Program-made: the position numbers and the translations under genes | Part shown: piece by piece, positions 31,680-38,742 of the stretch | How the letters are laid out: each line of letters starts with the position of its first letter | Numbering within the stretch: position 1 is the first letter of the stretch | Assembly: GCF_016722765.1 (NCBI RefSeq) | Contig: NZ_JAEQND010000013.1 | Span: forward strand, 1-64,000 | Length of the DNA stretch: 64,000 nt | Source of the DNA: Ramlibacter alkalitolerans | GTDB lineage: Bacteria > Pseudomonadota > Gammaproteobacteria > Burkholderiales > Burkholderiaceae_C | Direction: 5' to 3' | The notes under the pieces: generated by a model | Database searches by the model: none | The model's input: the letters and a program-made list of their open reading frames with translations, nothing else | Told to the model about the DNA's origin: nothing

Positions 31680-32810
31680 TCAGTCGTCGTTCGACAGCGG
31701 CATCCCGGGCAGCGAGTGCAGCCCGAACTCCTGCTTCAGAACGTGTTTCTTGAACCAGTCCTGCCAGTTCAGGGGCTTGCCCAGGTAGGCCGGCATCAGC
31801 AGGCCGAAGTCCGGGTCCTTCTGGAAGCGCACGGCGAATTCCTTGCGGTCAAGGGCCTTGGCTTCAGCCAAGACCTCTTCCACCCTCGCTTGCTTTGCCA
31901 CCAGGATGTTCTTCACCCGGCTCTCGACCGCGTTCACCGCGGCGATGTCCAGGCCCATGCCCTCGAGCGCCGCTTTGATGTCGTCCAGGCGCTCTTCCGC
32001 TGCCGCTTCGGCGATGTCGCGCTCGCGGGTGAACGAGACCACCCGGTGCAGCTGCGAGTACCAGGGCGTCTTCGCCTTGACCATCGAGCCATCGGCGAAC
32101 TGCAAGACGTAGCCCTCGACGTCGGTCTTGCCCGCCAGCTGCTCCACGAGTTCGCGGGCGTTTGAGACGCGGCGCGCCATGCAGGCAGCAGTCGTCTCGT
32201 CGGCTTCGTCCACCAGCGGGATGTCCCACGACATCGAGAGGTAGCGCAGGAGCTGGTCCTCGTAGGCGCCGGTGACGTTGTTGCGCACGTGGAGCAGGCG
32301 CATCTCCGTGCCCTCGTAGGCGACGACGATTCGGTTCGCGGGGCTCGTGAGCTCCAGGGTCGCCGTGTAGCCGCGCGCGGCAAGCGCGTGCAGGCCAGAG
32401 CGGGCGTGCGGGTGGTTTGCCAGCCATTCGTAGGCCATGCGAGTCTGCTTGTTGTCAAAGGACTTCTTCGACTTCAAGAACAGCTCGCCATCGAGGTGCA
32501 CGGTGTTAATCATGCTGCCGTCGCGCTTGTCCATGACGCGCGTCACCTGGTCCCACGGCAGCGCGTCCATGGCGAGGTCGGTCTTCTCCCCGATGTTGAA
32601 AAACTTGTGCAGGGGACGGCTGGCCACGCGGCCGTCGCGGTCGAACACGATGCCGCGGCACTCGGCAGCCCAAGGCGTATCGAACGTGCCGGAATCCTGG
32701 CAGGTGTAGCAGACCACGGTGCAGCCCTGCGGCCCCGGCGTGAGGGCAATTTCCTTCTTGCCGGCGATGTGCGGCAGAAGGTCGTCGATGTGGTTGATGT
32801 GCGGGAACAA
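31680..32810 (-). CDS. T4 Rnl1-type RNA ligase
   Basis: 376 aa, the size of T4 RNA ligase 1. The nucleotidyltransferase motifs are visible: K95-R-D-G-S (motif I, lysine adenylated by ATP), CRGIVFD before it, TLELTSPANRIV (motif III region), EGYVLQF (232-238, motif IV) and VKAKTPWY (244-251, motif V). It joins 3'-OH and 5'-phosphate RNA ends; in T4 it re-seals tRNA cut by host anticodon nuclease. A TTG start gives MFPHINHIDDLLPHI, a normal family N-terminus. The CTAYAC-class promoter lies 47 bp upstream. No T4-type polynucleotide kinase is in the window. Confidence 0.92.
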   Translation of the reverse strand: MFPHINHIDDLLPHIAGKKEIALTPGPQGCTVVCYTCQDSGTFDTPWAAECRGIVFDRDGRVASRPLHKFFNIGEKTDLAMDALPWDQVTRVMDKRDGSMINTVHLDGELFLKSKKSFDNKQTRMAYEWLANHPHARSGLHALAARGYTATLELTSPANRIVVAYEGTEMRLLHVRNNVTGAYEDQLLRYLSMSWDIPLVDEADETTAACMARRVSNARELVEQLAGKTDVEGYVLQFADGSMVKAKTPWYSQLHRVVSFTRERDIAEAAAEERLDDIKAALEGMGLDIAAVNAVESRVKNILVAKQARVEEVLAEAKALDRKEFAVRFQKDPDFGLLMPAYLGKPLNWQDWFKKHVLKQEFGLHSLPGMPLSNDD

Positions 32811-32856
32811 GGCTCGGCTCCGTCGAAGGACGCCGAACTGCTCGGCGTCTTTCTTC

Positions 32857-32885
32857 GTGTAGGAACCGGGCCCTCAGAACGGTGC
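32857..32885 (-). promoter_or_regulatory. CTAYAC-class promoter of the RNA ligase gene
   Basis: Minus-strand GCACCG (32880-32885), 17 bp, CTACAC (32857-32862), then G. A GACGCCGA...TCGGCGTC hairpin lies in the leader at about 32828-32849. Confidence 0.85.
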
Positions 32886-32902
32886 TGGCCGCGCCCAGAA
32901 AC

Positions 32903-32926
32903 AACAAAGCCCCCTTCGGGGGCTTG
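32903..32926 (-). terminator. Terminator on the minus strand
   Basis: AAGCCCCC-GAA-GGGGGCTT followed by TTGTTGTTT on the minus strand, ending the unit that starts at 33204. Confidence 0.85.
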
Positions 32927-32928
32927 GG

Positions 32929-33204
32929 TCACCAGATGCAGACGACTGGCTCGGGCGTTCCGCTTTCGTAGAACGGGCCGGTGTTCCACCAGCCGTGCCA
33001 CTTCTTTGGCGGGTGGAGCACTTGCACTTCTGCGCACGAGTTCAGGCTGCTGAATCCGCCGCTTTCGTGATTCATGGTGGCAACGGGGATGTCCCCGCCG
33101 TGGACGGCTTCAATTTCCTGCAGTTGGGCGATGAGCTCGCGCAGGGTTTCGGGGGGTTTGTCGGCGAGCGATACAGCAGCAGGTGCCTTGGTGGGCGTGT
33201 TCAT
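32929..33204 (-). CDS. Small soluble protein, unknown
   Basis: 91 aa from ATG 33204. An N-terminal helix (PPETLRELIAQLQEIEAVHGGDIPVATM) is followed by a part rich in Trp, Cys and Gly (SCAEVQVLHPPKKWHGWWNTGPFYESGTPEPVVCIW). The LRELIAQLQEIEAVHGGDIPV phrase resembles small plasmid and phage proteins, but no family is named. Own CTAYAC-class promoter and terminator. Confidence 0.65.
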   Translation of the reverse strand: MNTPTKAPAAVSLADKPPETLRELIAQLQEIEAVHGGDIPVATMNHESGGFSSLNSCAEVQVLHPPKKWHGWWNTGPFYESGTPEPVVCIW

Positions 33205-33234
33205 TGGCTTCTGGTCTTTGAGTGGTTGTTCTTC

Positions 33235-33263
33235 GTATAGCTACTGGGGCTCGCCGACGGTGC
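33235..33263 (-). promoter_or_regulatory. CTAYAC-class promoter before 33204
   Basis: Minus-strand GCACCG (33258-33263), 17 bp, CTATAC (33235-33240), then G. Confidence 0.87.
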
Positions 33264-33271
33264 TCAGCCCG

Positions 33272-33300
33272 GAAACAGAAGGCCCGCTCATGGCGGGCTC
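33272..33300 (-). terminator. Terminator after the ADP-ribosylglycohydrolase gene
   Basis: GCCCGCC-ATGA-GCGGGC hairpin on the minus strand, followed by CTTCTGTTTCC. Confidence 0.65.
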
Positions 33301-33355
33301 TTGGCGGTAACGGAAAGCGTTGTTGCCAAAAAGGCGTCGCTTTGCGAACAATGCT

Positions 33356-34357
33356 TTACACCCGTACGCCCAGCAGTCGTTTCCACCAGGGACGCGGCAG
33401 GGCTCCGTGTGCCGGCGTCGTTGCCGCAGGAGTCACCGCGGGCGGCTCCGCAGCCTCGGTGCAGGGCACGTCCCGGGGGCGCCCGTAGGCGGCGTAGAAC
33501 TTGTCGACGATTTCCAGTAGCTCGGGCGGGATGAACTCGCGGCCACGCTGCAGCACTCTCTTGGGGATTCCGAACTGGGCTTCGGCGAGGCCGCCCGTGA
33601 TGCAGCCCACGGTGTCGGTGTCGCCGCCAATCAGAATCGCCCTGGAGACGGCCTTCTCGTAGCTAGCCACTTCGCCCTTCAGCACCACCATGACTGCACG
33701 AACCGCCTCGTGGGCGAGCCAGTTTGCCTGCAGGCTGGGGTCCATCCACTGTGCCCGTGAGGGATACTCGTCCAAGTGGTCGCCGAGCATCTGTCCGGCC
33801 GCAGGGAAGCGGGCCAGGACAGCTTGGCGAAGTGCGGGCCACTCCACCTTTGGACCCCGGCCGTTCGCCGGCACGGGTGCATCGAGCAGCCGCCGCAGCG
33901 CGAACACGTAGACCTGCGTGGCCAGCACCGCCGTGTCGTCGTTGTGTGTGCTGCGAGTAAAGCGCTCCGCCTCTGCGAGAAGTGCGGGCTCGTCCAGGGG
34001 CATGTACGCCAGCGGCGCGATACGCATCACGCAACCGTTGCCGTTCGAGATGTTCGCGGGCTTACCCGGCGTCCGGGCCCATTCCTCGAAGCTTGGGCCG
34101 TAACCGGCATGGTGCATGCGGCCAGTCTTCCGCCCCTCAATCGAGGTGTCCGGAATCTCGCCTGTGAAGCGCAGTGCATATCGGCGATAGGTTTCCGCAG
34201 GGTCGAGACCGTGCAGGAGCGCGTCCATGGTCGCGACGGTCAGGGTGGAGTCGTCGGTCACGCGGCATGCGGGCTGAAACAGCCCTTCAGGCAGCTCGCC
34301 TGGGTATCGGTCTTCGTAGGGGGAGCCGAGGATGTCCCCGATGATGGCGCCAAGCAT
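33356..34357 (-). CDS. ADP-ribosylglycohydrolase family protein
   Basis: 333 aa. Family features: MLGAIIGDILGSPYE at the start, V-T-D-D-S-T (33-38, metal binding) and the C-terminal IGGDTDTVGCITGGLAEAQFG metal site. Members (DraG/ARH-like) use two Mg2+ or Mn2+ ions to remove ADP-ribose from proteins, nucleic acids or small molecules. The target here is unknown; reversal of host ADP-ribosylation is a reasonable guess on a mobile element. The last 40 residues are Pro/Ala-rich with a basic end (PWWKRLLGVRV). No own CTAYAC promoter was found; it lies in a minus-strand run behind 35105 and 34735. Confidence 0.9.
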   Translation of the reverse strand: MLGAIIGDILGSPYEDRYPGELPEGLFQPACRVTDDSTLTVATMDALLHGLDPAETYRRYALRFTGEIPDTSIEGRKTGRMHHAGYGPSFEEWARTPGKPANISNGNGCVMRIAPLAYMPLDEPALLAEAERFTRSTHNDDTAVLATQVYVFALRRLLDAPVPANGRGPKVEWPALRQAVLARFPAAGQMLGDHLDEYPSRAQWMDPSLQANWLAHEAVRAVMVVLKGEVASYEKAVSRAILIGGDTDTVGCITGGLAEAQFGIPKRVLQRGREFIPPELLEIVDKFYAAYGRPRDVPCTEAAEPPAVTPAATTPAHGALPRPWWKRLLGVRV

Positions 34358-34513
34358 TGAGTGGAGTCAGAGTGGTATGGTCTCCGTTGGACCTGTCGCT
34401 GGAAGATGCATTCGCCGGAGAGCAGTCTGGGCCAGCGGGGGCAGGCCGGCCGCGGCGTCAACCAACCACGGTGCAGGCCCAGCACATCACGTTGGCGGCG
34501 GTCACTGCGACCT

Positions 34514-34735
34514 TCATTTGCCGTCGCCCCAGGCCAGATATACGCTGCCCCTGCAAGGGCCGTCCTGGGCGAATTGCACGACCAGCTCGGAGCCATCCGC
34601 GAACTTGAAGTCGAGGCGGTGCGTGTCGCGCGGGTTGGGGATGACGGTCGCGGGCTCCAGGATGGGCATGCCCTTTTCACCATCGGCGCGGTAACGAAGC
34701 GCGCAGGCATGCGCGATGCAGGTGGGGGTGGCCAT
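34514..34735 (-). CDS. Small soluble protein, unknown
   Basis: 73 aa from ATG 34735, with TTTGGAG before it. It has two cysteines near the start (TCIAHACALRYRADGEKGMPI) and a beta-rich end (LDFKFADGSELVVQFAQDGPCRGSVYLAWGDGK). It lies 22 bp behind the gene at 34758 and probably shares its promoter. No family recognised. Confidence 0.6.
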   Translation of the reverse strand: MATPTCIAHACALRYRADGEKGMPILEPATVIPNPRDTHRLDFKFADGSELVVQFAQDGPCRGSVYLAWGDGK

Positions 34736-34757
34736 CTGGTCTCCAAAGAATATGTTT

Positions 34758-35105
34758 TCAGGCGTAGGGGCCAGCGAAGAGCCTGGTCACGAAGGCGCGC
34801 ACGTCTGCGCGCTCCCAGACGGCATACAGGGCGGAGTCGTCGAAGTCGGCGGCGGGTGCCGGCTGCTCGAAGGACAGTGGGGCGGAAACGCCGACGTGGA
34901 AGTGGTCCGCGAGGAAGTCAATTTCGTTCTCGACGTCGAAGGCGCTGCCGACTGGCGTGGCGTACCAGCCCACGTCCGCGCCGCTTTGCGGGTCCTTCAA
35001 GGTTTCTTCCTTGATGTGCAGCGCGCCGAAGAGGCACGGCATGTACTCGGAGTACAGCGTGCCTGCCGGCAGGCTCATGAAGGTCTTGCGGTTAACGAGT
35101 TTCAT
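34758..35105 (-). CDS. Soluble protein, unknown
   Basis: 115 aa from ATG 35105 (MKLVNRKTFMSLPAGTLYSEYMPCLFGALHIKEET). The phrases ENEIDFLADHFHVGV and FDDSALYAVWERADVRAFVTRLF recall plasmid- and phage-encoded hypothetical proteins, but no function is known. The CTAYAC-class promoter is 26 bp upstream. It is probably the first gene of a unit with 34735 and possibly the ADP-ribosylglycohydrolase. Confidence 0.65.
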   Translation of the reverse strand: MKLVNRKTFMSLPAGTLYSEYMPCLFGALHIKEETLKDPQSGADVGWYATPVGSAFDVENEIDFLADHFHVGVSAPLSFEQPAPAADFDDSALYAVWERADVRAFVTRLFAGPYA

Positions 35106-35130
35106 TGGGCGCTTCGGTTGGTTGTTTCAC

Positions 35131-35159
35131 GTGTAGCGAACGCGCCCTCGCGGTGGTGC
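35131..35159 (-). promoter_or_regulatory. CTAYAC-class promoter before 35105
   Basis: Minus-strand GCACCA (35154-35159), 17 bp, CTACAC (35131-35136), then G. Confidence 0.8.
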
Positions 35160-35168
35160 TCCCTGCCC

Positions 35169-35543
35169 TCAGGCGAGCAGTCCCAGCCGCTTGGCGGCTT
35201 TCACGCAGCGCGGGCAGGTGGCGTTTTCGAGCGTGAGCCAGCCGGGCGACCAACCGTTGCCCCGCAGGCCGGGGCGGGCGTGGCAGAGGGCCTTGCCCCA
35301 GGCCCCGACTGCCTCACTGGCGACGATGTGTTCCAGGCGGCCCCCGTCGCGCTCACCTTCCAGGCAGCGGCCCGTCAGGCGCACGGCCACGAAGAGCGGC
35401 ATCACCGGCTCGGTGGCGGGCTCGACCTGGCGGGGTTCCTCGGGGTGGGCTGCTTCCCACTCCTGGCGGCGCGCCTCGACCTCGGCCACCTGTTCAGGGG
35501 TGGGCTCGCGCGTGCCGTAGACGATGAGATTGGCGATGGACAT
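35169..35543 (-). CDS. Small protein with C-terminal CxxC
   Basis: 124 aa. The start is MSIANLIVYGTREPTPEQVAEVEARRQEWE, with an acidic Pro-rich region next. The C-terminal part has GRCLEGERDGGRL, ALCHARPGLRGNGWSPGWLTLENATCPRCVKAAKRLG. The spaced cysteines (C, C and C-x-x-C) and histidine suggest a small zinc-binding domain. Own CTAYAC-class promoter. Function unknown. Confidence 0.65.
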   Translation of the reverse strand: MSIANLIVYGTREPTPEQVAEVEARRQEWEAAHPEEPRQVEPATEPVMPLFVAVRLTGRCLEGERDGGRLEHIVASEAVGAWGKALCHARPGLRGNGWSPGWLTLENATCPRCVKAAKRLGLLA

Positions 35544-35568
35544 TGGCTGCTTCGAGGTGTTGTTCTTC

Positions 35569-35597
35569 GTATAGCGAACAGCCTCTCGGGGCGGTGC
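35569..35597 (-). promoter_or_regulatory. CTAYAC-class promoter before 35543
   Basis: Minus-strand GCACCG (35592-35597), 17 bp, CTATAC (35569-35574), then G. Confidence 0.87.
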
Positions 35598-35606
35598 TCG
35601 GCGCGG

Positions 35607-35888
35607 TCAGTCCGTCGCGTCTTCGTTCACCCAGTGCGGCGAGTCGTCCACCCACACGTCGATGGCGAGGCCGAGCCCTTCCAGGAACGGCCGCTTGGCT
35701 TTCCTGCCGGTGTAGACGATGGCGTCCACTCGCCCTTCCAAGCGAGAGCGCACCCGGGCTCCTTCGTGCTCGTGCCGCATGGTGACGCACAGCACCTCGT
35801 GCCCCCGGCTGCGGGCGGCGGCGATGAAACCGTCCCAGAGCTCCGGGTCTTCCGTGTACGTCCCGTCGAAGTCCAGCGCCGGTCTCAT
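35607..35888 (-). CDS. HAD-like hydrolase domain protein
   Basis: 93 aa. MRPALDFDGTYTEDPELWDGF contains the HAD motif I D-x-D-G-T, CVTMRHE may replace the motif II Thr/Ser site, and WVDDSP is a motif IV-like acidic pair; lysine GRKAKRPFL lies between. HAD proteins are phosphatases or related phosphotransferases using the first aspartate as nucleophile. It is very small, similar to short plasmid and phage HAD-like proteins with no cap domain. The start overlaps the preceding stop as ATGA. Much longer open frame upstream is a shadow. Confidence 0.78.
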   Translation of the reverse strand: MRPALDFDGTYTEDPELWDGFIAAARSRGHEVLCVTMRHEHEGARVRSRLEGRVDAIVYTGRKAKRPFLEGLGLAIDVWVDDSPHWVNEDATD

Positions 35889-36313
35889 TGAGGGCCGTGC
35901 GCCGGGCGCCTGAAGTCGCTCAGGCGGATGACGATGTGGTTGCACCAGTGGCCGTCGCCGCCTTCGGGCATTGCGTCCAGCGCGTAGTCCGCGTTGAAGC
36001 CTTCCTCGTAGAGGGTCACGTCCCCGGATGCATCCACGGCAATCTCGGTCACCGTGAAGTCGATGACGTACTCGCCCTCGGTGGACAGCACTTTGATGCT
36101 CGGCAAGTGGTGCGGTTCGAAGCGCACCTGGCCGACACCGTGCGCGCCGATTGCGGCTGCCAGTCCGTTCAGTCGCGAGTGGTCTTCGGCGGAGATTTCC
36201 GCCCGAAACCCGGCAGCCCTGTACGGCAGCTCGGTCTTGTCGTCCACGCCGGGGTCGTAGTGCACGGCCCAGCAGTCGGACTTGGTGGCAATGAGGGTGT
36301 TGGAAGCAGGCAT
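35885..36313 (-). CDS. Soluble protein, paralogue of 36725
   Basis: 142 aa. ATG 36313 is used because an ATG at 36334 lies only 6 nt after the -10 box and because the paralogue at 36725 starts at the equivalent place. Shared pattern: VHYDPG..., FRAEISAEDHSRLNGLAAAI, YVIDFTVTEIAVDASGDVTLYEEGFNADY, HIVIRLSDFR. Beta-rich, no known motif. Translationally coupled to the HAD-like gene behind it. The leader sequence (TATGACCAACCCG) is nearly identical to that of the paralogue. Confidence 0.7.
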   Translation of the reverse strand: MPASNTLIATKSDCWAVHYDPGVDDKTELPYRAAGFRAEISAEDHSRLNGLAAAIGAHGVGQVRFEPHHLPSIKVLSTEGEYVIDFTVTEIAVDASGDVTLYEEGFNADYALDAMPEGGDGHWCNHIVIRLSDFRRPAHGPQ

Positions 36314-36339
36314 CGAGCGATTCGGGTTGGTCATACGTC

Positions 36340-36368
36340 GTATAGCGACGAGCACCCTTGGCGGGTGC
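36340..36368 (-). promoter_or_regulatory. CTAYAC-class promoter before 36313
   Basis: Minus-strand GCACCC (36363-36368), 17 bp, CTATAC (36340-36345), then G. The -35 box is one arm of a GAGCACCC/GGGTGCTC inverted repeat (36350-36370), read on the plus strand before a T-rich run. Confidence 0.85.
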
Positions 36369-36461
36369 TCCTTTTCGACCTTGTTCGCCGCCTGGTGTTA
36401 GGGCGTCGCGTGCTCGAAGCTGCACTTGTCGCGCGCGTGCTCGCAGCGGCAAAATCGGGTC

Positions 36462-36860
36462 ATGCAGGCGCCGCTTTGGATAGACGCATACGGCAGCCCC
36501 GTACGACTGAGCAGCATGCCGACAGAGCACGTTCGCACTACGCGCGAGTACGTTCGGCGAGGCAACGGCCTGCTGGGGCCGCTCGTGCGCGCGGTATGCT
36601 CGGGTTTCGCGAATGCGGAGTGGCTCGAAATCTTCACTGCAGAACTGGAGCTTCGGCAGCGGCTGGGGTCCCCGCCCAAGGGAAGTGAAGTTCCGTGTTG
36701 GGAACTTGACTTCCCCGCGGTCGGTCAGTTCACCGCTTCCCGCAGGTCGGCCAGGTTGAACCTCACGAAGTGCTCCCAGGTGCCCTCGCTGTCGTTCCTG
36801 TCGAAGAGCAGCTGGAGCGACCAGCCCTTTTCCACGAGCGCAACGCTTCCATCGGCATAG
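36462..36860 (+). CDS. Possible plus-strand gene, unknown
   Basis: 132-aa frame from ATG 36462: MQAPLWIDAYGSPVRLSSMP, then EYVRRGNGLLGPLVRAVCSGFANAEWLEIFTAELELRQRLG. The first 80 residues look like a real protein and fill the gap between 36345 and 36725, but the last 45 codons overlap the convergent gene at 36725 antisense. A hairpin at 36688 lies inside it. The true end may be a sequence change away, or the gene may be a remnant. Confidence 0.35.
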   Translation: MQAPLWIDAYGSPVRLSSMPTEHVRTTREYVRRGNGLLGPLVRAVCSGFANAEWLEIFTAELELRQRLGSPPKGSEVPCWELDFPAVGQFTASRRSARLNLTKCSQVPSLSFLSKSSWSDQPFSTSATLPSA

Positions 36861-37177
36861 CAGCGCACTTCCTCGAACGCATAGTCCAGCGTCTGCGAGG
36901 GGCCTTCGTCGCTCACGGTGCACTCGATGCCGCCGACGTCGAAGCTGTCCGTGCGCAGGCAGCGCGTGCTGTCCCCCTTCCACAGGACTTCCGCCGCGGT
37001 CGCGCACAGGGTGGTCAACTTCTGCCGTGCCTCGGCGCTGACGGTCACGTCCGCGCGCAGCGCCACGAAGTCCCGTTCGGTCGGGCTCTGGTAGCAGGGG
37101 TCATAGGCCACGTTGAGGCCGCGGTCTGCGAAAACTGTGGCGGTGAAATTCTTGGCGAGAGACGCTGCTTGGGTCAT
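36725..37177 (-). CDS. Soluble protein, paralogue of 35885
   Basis: 150 aa from ATG 37177, with GGAG before it. Shared features with its paralogue are NVAYDPCYQ, FVALRADVTVSAEARQKLTTLCATAAE, IECTVSDEGPSQTLDYAFEEVRCYADGSVALVEKGW and HFVRFNLADLRE. Beta-rich and cytoplasmic by appearance; function unknown. Both copies sit behind nearly identical promoter-leader segments, pointing to a duplication that included the promoter. Confidence 0.72.
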   Translation of the reverse strand: MTQAASLAKNFTATVFADRGLNVAYDPCYQSPTERDFVALRADVTVSAEARQKLTTLCATAAEVLWKGDSTRCLRTDSFDVGGIECTVSDEGPSQTLDYAFEEVRCYADGSVALVEKGWSLQLLFDRNDSEGTWEHFVRFNLADLREAVN

Positions 37178-37202
37178 TCGTGCTCCGGGTTGGTCATACC
37201 TC

Positions 37203-37231
37203 GTATAGGTACAAGCACCCTCGGCGGGTGC
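37203..37231 (-). promoter_or_regulatory. CTAYAC-class promoter before 37177
   Basis: Minus-strand GCACCC (37226-37231), 17 bp, CTATAC (37203-37208), then G. It shares the AGCACCC/GGGTGCT inverted repeat with the promoter at 36340. Confidence 0.85.
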
Positions 37232-37255
37232 TCGTTCCGAGGTGGCTTTTGCCCC

Positions 37256-37462
37256 TCACTCCTGCATCGGCAGCACGAGGTTCATGCCCTGCCGGTACCC
37301 GTTGCTGAAGCCCCTGAACGCCTTGCGGAAGTCGGCAAGGGTGCGCTGAACGCGCTCGCGCGTGCCGGCGCGCACGCGAGCGTCGCCGGTGGACACGTCT
37401 TGCTCGACGCAGGCATTGGAAGGGCAGTCGCCGGGGGTGGCGAGGGTGCTGGAAGTGGGCAT
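37256..37462 (-). CDS. Small soluble protein, unknown
   Basis: 68 aa from ATG 37460-37462 (MPTSSTLATPGDCPSNACVEQDVSTG), with GGAG before it; the in-frame codons further up lie inside the promoter. Two cysteines near the start, then a helical basic half (VRAGTRERVQRTLADFRKAFRGFSNGYRQG). Own CTAYAC-class promoter. No family. Confidence 0.55.
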   Translation of the reverse strand: MPTSSTLATPGDCPSNACVEQDVSTGDARVRAGTRERVQRTLADFRKAFRGFSNGYRQGMNLVLPMQE

Positions 37463-37489
37463 CTGAACTCCGTTGAAGCGGTGTCTTTC

Positions 37490-37518
37490 GTATAGCAACC
37501 GCCCTTCAAATCAGGTGC
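37490..37518 (-). promoter_or_regulatory. CTAYAC-class promoter before 37462
   Basis: Minus-strand GCACCT (37513-37518), 17 bp, CTATAC (37490-37495). Confidence 0.82.
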
Positions 37519-37548
37519 TCTTGTCGAGGCGTTTGCCGAGTGAAAATA

Positions 37549-37577
37549 GCGCCGTTTGAGCGCACTGGTGCCTATAC
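37549..37577 (+). promoter_or_regulatory. CTAYAC-class promoter before 37603
   Basis: GCGCCG (37549-37554), 17 bp, CTATAC (37572-37577), then G. Divergent from the promoter at 37490. Confidence 0.78.
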
Positions 37578-37602
37578 GAAGAACACCACCCGAAAGCAAC
37601 AG

Positions 37603-38022
37603 ATGACCGCTTCCGCCCCCTGTCTCCAAGACCTCGAAAAACGCGTTCTCCAGTTCGCTCGCCACCTGTTCGCAAGGAGCGGCGAACCCGGCGACGTGAG
37701 CTTCTACGACGAATTCATGGAGCACGCCCAGGCGAACCTGGAAGCGCAAGAGCTCCTGCTGGTTCTGGCGCAGAACCCGGAGATTTGCCGCAACGCGGAT
37801 GCGGCGCGCGAAGCTGGTGAGTGCGGCAGCCTGTTCGTTGGCCTGGCCGACGCGCTGAACGACCACCTGCTCGCCCTCGGCACGCAGGAGTTCAACCGCC
37901 TGGTGAAGGCCGGGGCGGAACGCAGCCGCACACCCGTCGAGCTTCGGTACGCCGGCCCGACATTCGCGGTAAGCGTGAGCTGCCCTGGACGGCTCAATCT
38001 GAAAGTCCGGCGCTTGCGCTGA
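37603..38022 (+). CDS. Helical soluble protein, paralogue of 38743
   Basis: 139 aa from ATG 37603, 26 bp after its promoter. Long helical stretch (LEKRVLQFARHLFARSGEPGDVSFYDEFMEHAQANLEAQELLLVLAQN) then NADAAREAGECGSLFVGLADALNDHLLALGTQEFNRLVKAG. The latter aligns with EAANLASEGGNLFHGISVALDNHLRAIAYAEFDRLVAAS of the protein at 38743. No known motif. The gene at 38056 follows by 33 bp and probably shares the transcript. Confidence 0.7.
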   Translation: MTASAPCLQDLEKRVLQFARHLFARSGEPGDVSFYDEFMEHAQANLEAQELLLVLAQNPEICRNADAAREAGECGSLFVGLADALNDHLLALGTQEFNRLVKAGAERSRTPVELRYAGPTFAVSVSCPGRLNLKVRRLR

Positions 38023-38055
38023 TTCCTGCGAAACACGTCTGAACCGGAGACCTGA

Positions 38056-38259
38056 ATGACCGACACCCTGCCCCTTGAAGTTGTACCGACCTTCCTCATC
38101 GTCGTGCGGCCTGAGAAAGCACACCTGCTGGCCACCGACGACCCGAACGGGGACCGCGTGGCGCTGGGCGCGCGTTCCATCTTCGAGGCCGTGGGCCGCG
38201 TGCTGGTGGACAACCCGCATCTGTGCTACGACGACATTCTCGACCACATGGAAGTCTGA
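38056..38259 (+). CDS. Small soluble protein, unknown
   Basis: 67 aa with CGGAGA 9 nt before ATG 38056. PTFLIVVRPEKAHLLATDDPNGDRVALGARSIFEAVGRVLVDNPHLCYDDILDHMEV reads as a small alpha/beta protein. No promoter of its own; co-transcription with 37603 is likely. Function unknown. Confidence 0.6.
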   Translation: MTDTLPLEVVPTFLIVVRPEKAHLLATDDPNGDRVALGARSIFEAVGRVLVDNPHLCYDDILDHMEV

Positions 38260-38339
38260 CGTCTCAGCCGCGTACCGGGAGTTGCTCACTGCGCCGAGCG
38301 CGGGGCTGGCGCCGAGGCCGCGCGGCGGCGCCGACGCGA

Positions 38340-38368
38340 GCACCGCTTGACGGGGGAGATACCTATAC
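38340..38368 (+). promoter_or_regulatory. CTAYAC-class promoter before 38404
   Basis: GCACCG (38340-38345), 17 bp, CTATAC (38363-38368), then G. Confidence 0.87.
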
Positions 38369-38403
38369 GCATTACCACCAACTCTTTCCAAGGAGCTTCA
38401 GCC

Positions 38404-38637
38404 ATGGCGACCACCAAGACCCCCTTCTTCAACGGCGTTTCCTTCTCCTGCGACACCCAGGCGCTCACGCTGACGCGGCGGGCCTACACGGGCGAAGACC
38501 AGACGCTGCCCGTCACCCAGGAGCAGGCCAGCAACCTCGCCTCGATGCCCGACAACTGCGCAGCGCATTCGGTGGCCTGGTTCCACGCGGTGAACGCCGA
38601 CTTCGACCGGAACCCAGGCAAGTACCTCGAAAGCTGA
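38404..38637 (+). CDS. Small soluble protein, unknown
   Basis: 77 aa with AAGGAG 8 nt before ATG 38404 (MATTKTPFFNGVSFSCDTQALTLTRRAYTGEDQTLP). The second half (VTQEQASNLASMPDNCAAHSVAWFHAVNADFDRNPGKYLES) is helical and polar. Own promoter, and a short hairpin after the stop, so monocistronic. No family. Confidence 0.62.
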   Translation: MATTKTPFFNGVSFSCDTQALTLTRRAYTGEDQTLPVTQEQASNLASMPDNCAAHSVAWFHAVNADFDRNPGKYLES

Positions 38638-38642
38638 TTGAA

Positions 38643-38666
38643 CGCCCGCCTCGCGCGGGCTTCTTC
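38643..38666 (+). terminator. Short hairpin terminator
   Basis: CCCGC-CTCG-CGCGGG stem followed by CTTCTTC, just after the stop at 38637. Confidence 0.5.
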
Positions 38667-38679
38667 ATGGCCGTGGAGA

Positions 38680-38708
38680 GCACCCCGCCAGAGGGCCGAT
38701 AGCTATAC
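38680..38708 (+). promoter_or_regulatory. CTAYAC-class promoter before 38743
   Basis: GCACCC (38680-38685), 17 bp, CTATAC (38703-38708), then G. Confidence 0.85.
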
Positions 38709-38742
38709 GAAGTACAGCCACCCACTCTCGAAACTGCTCTCA

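Noticed and set aside
35607..37007. 466-residue minus-strand frame extending the HAD-like gene
   Set aside because: The HAD start at 35888 is fixed by its motif and ATGA overlap; the extension covers two well-supported genes in other frames.
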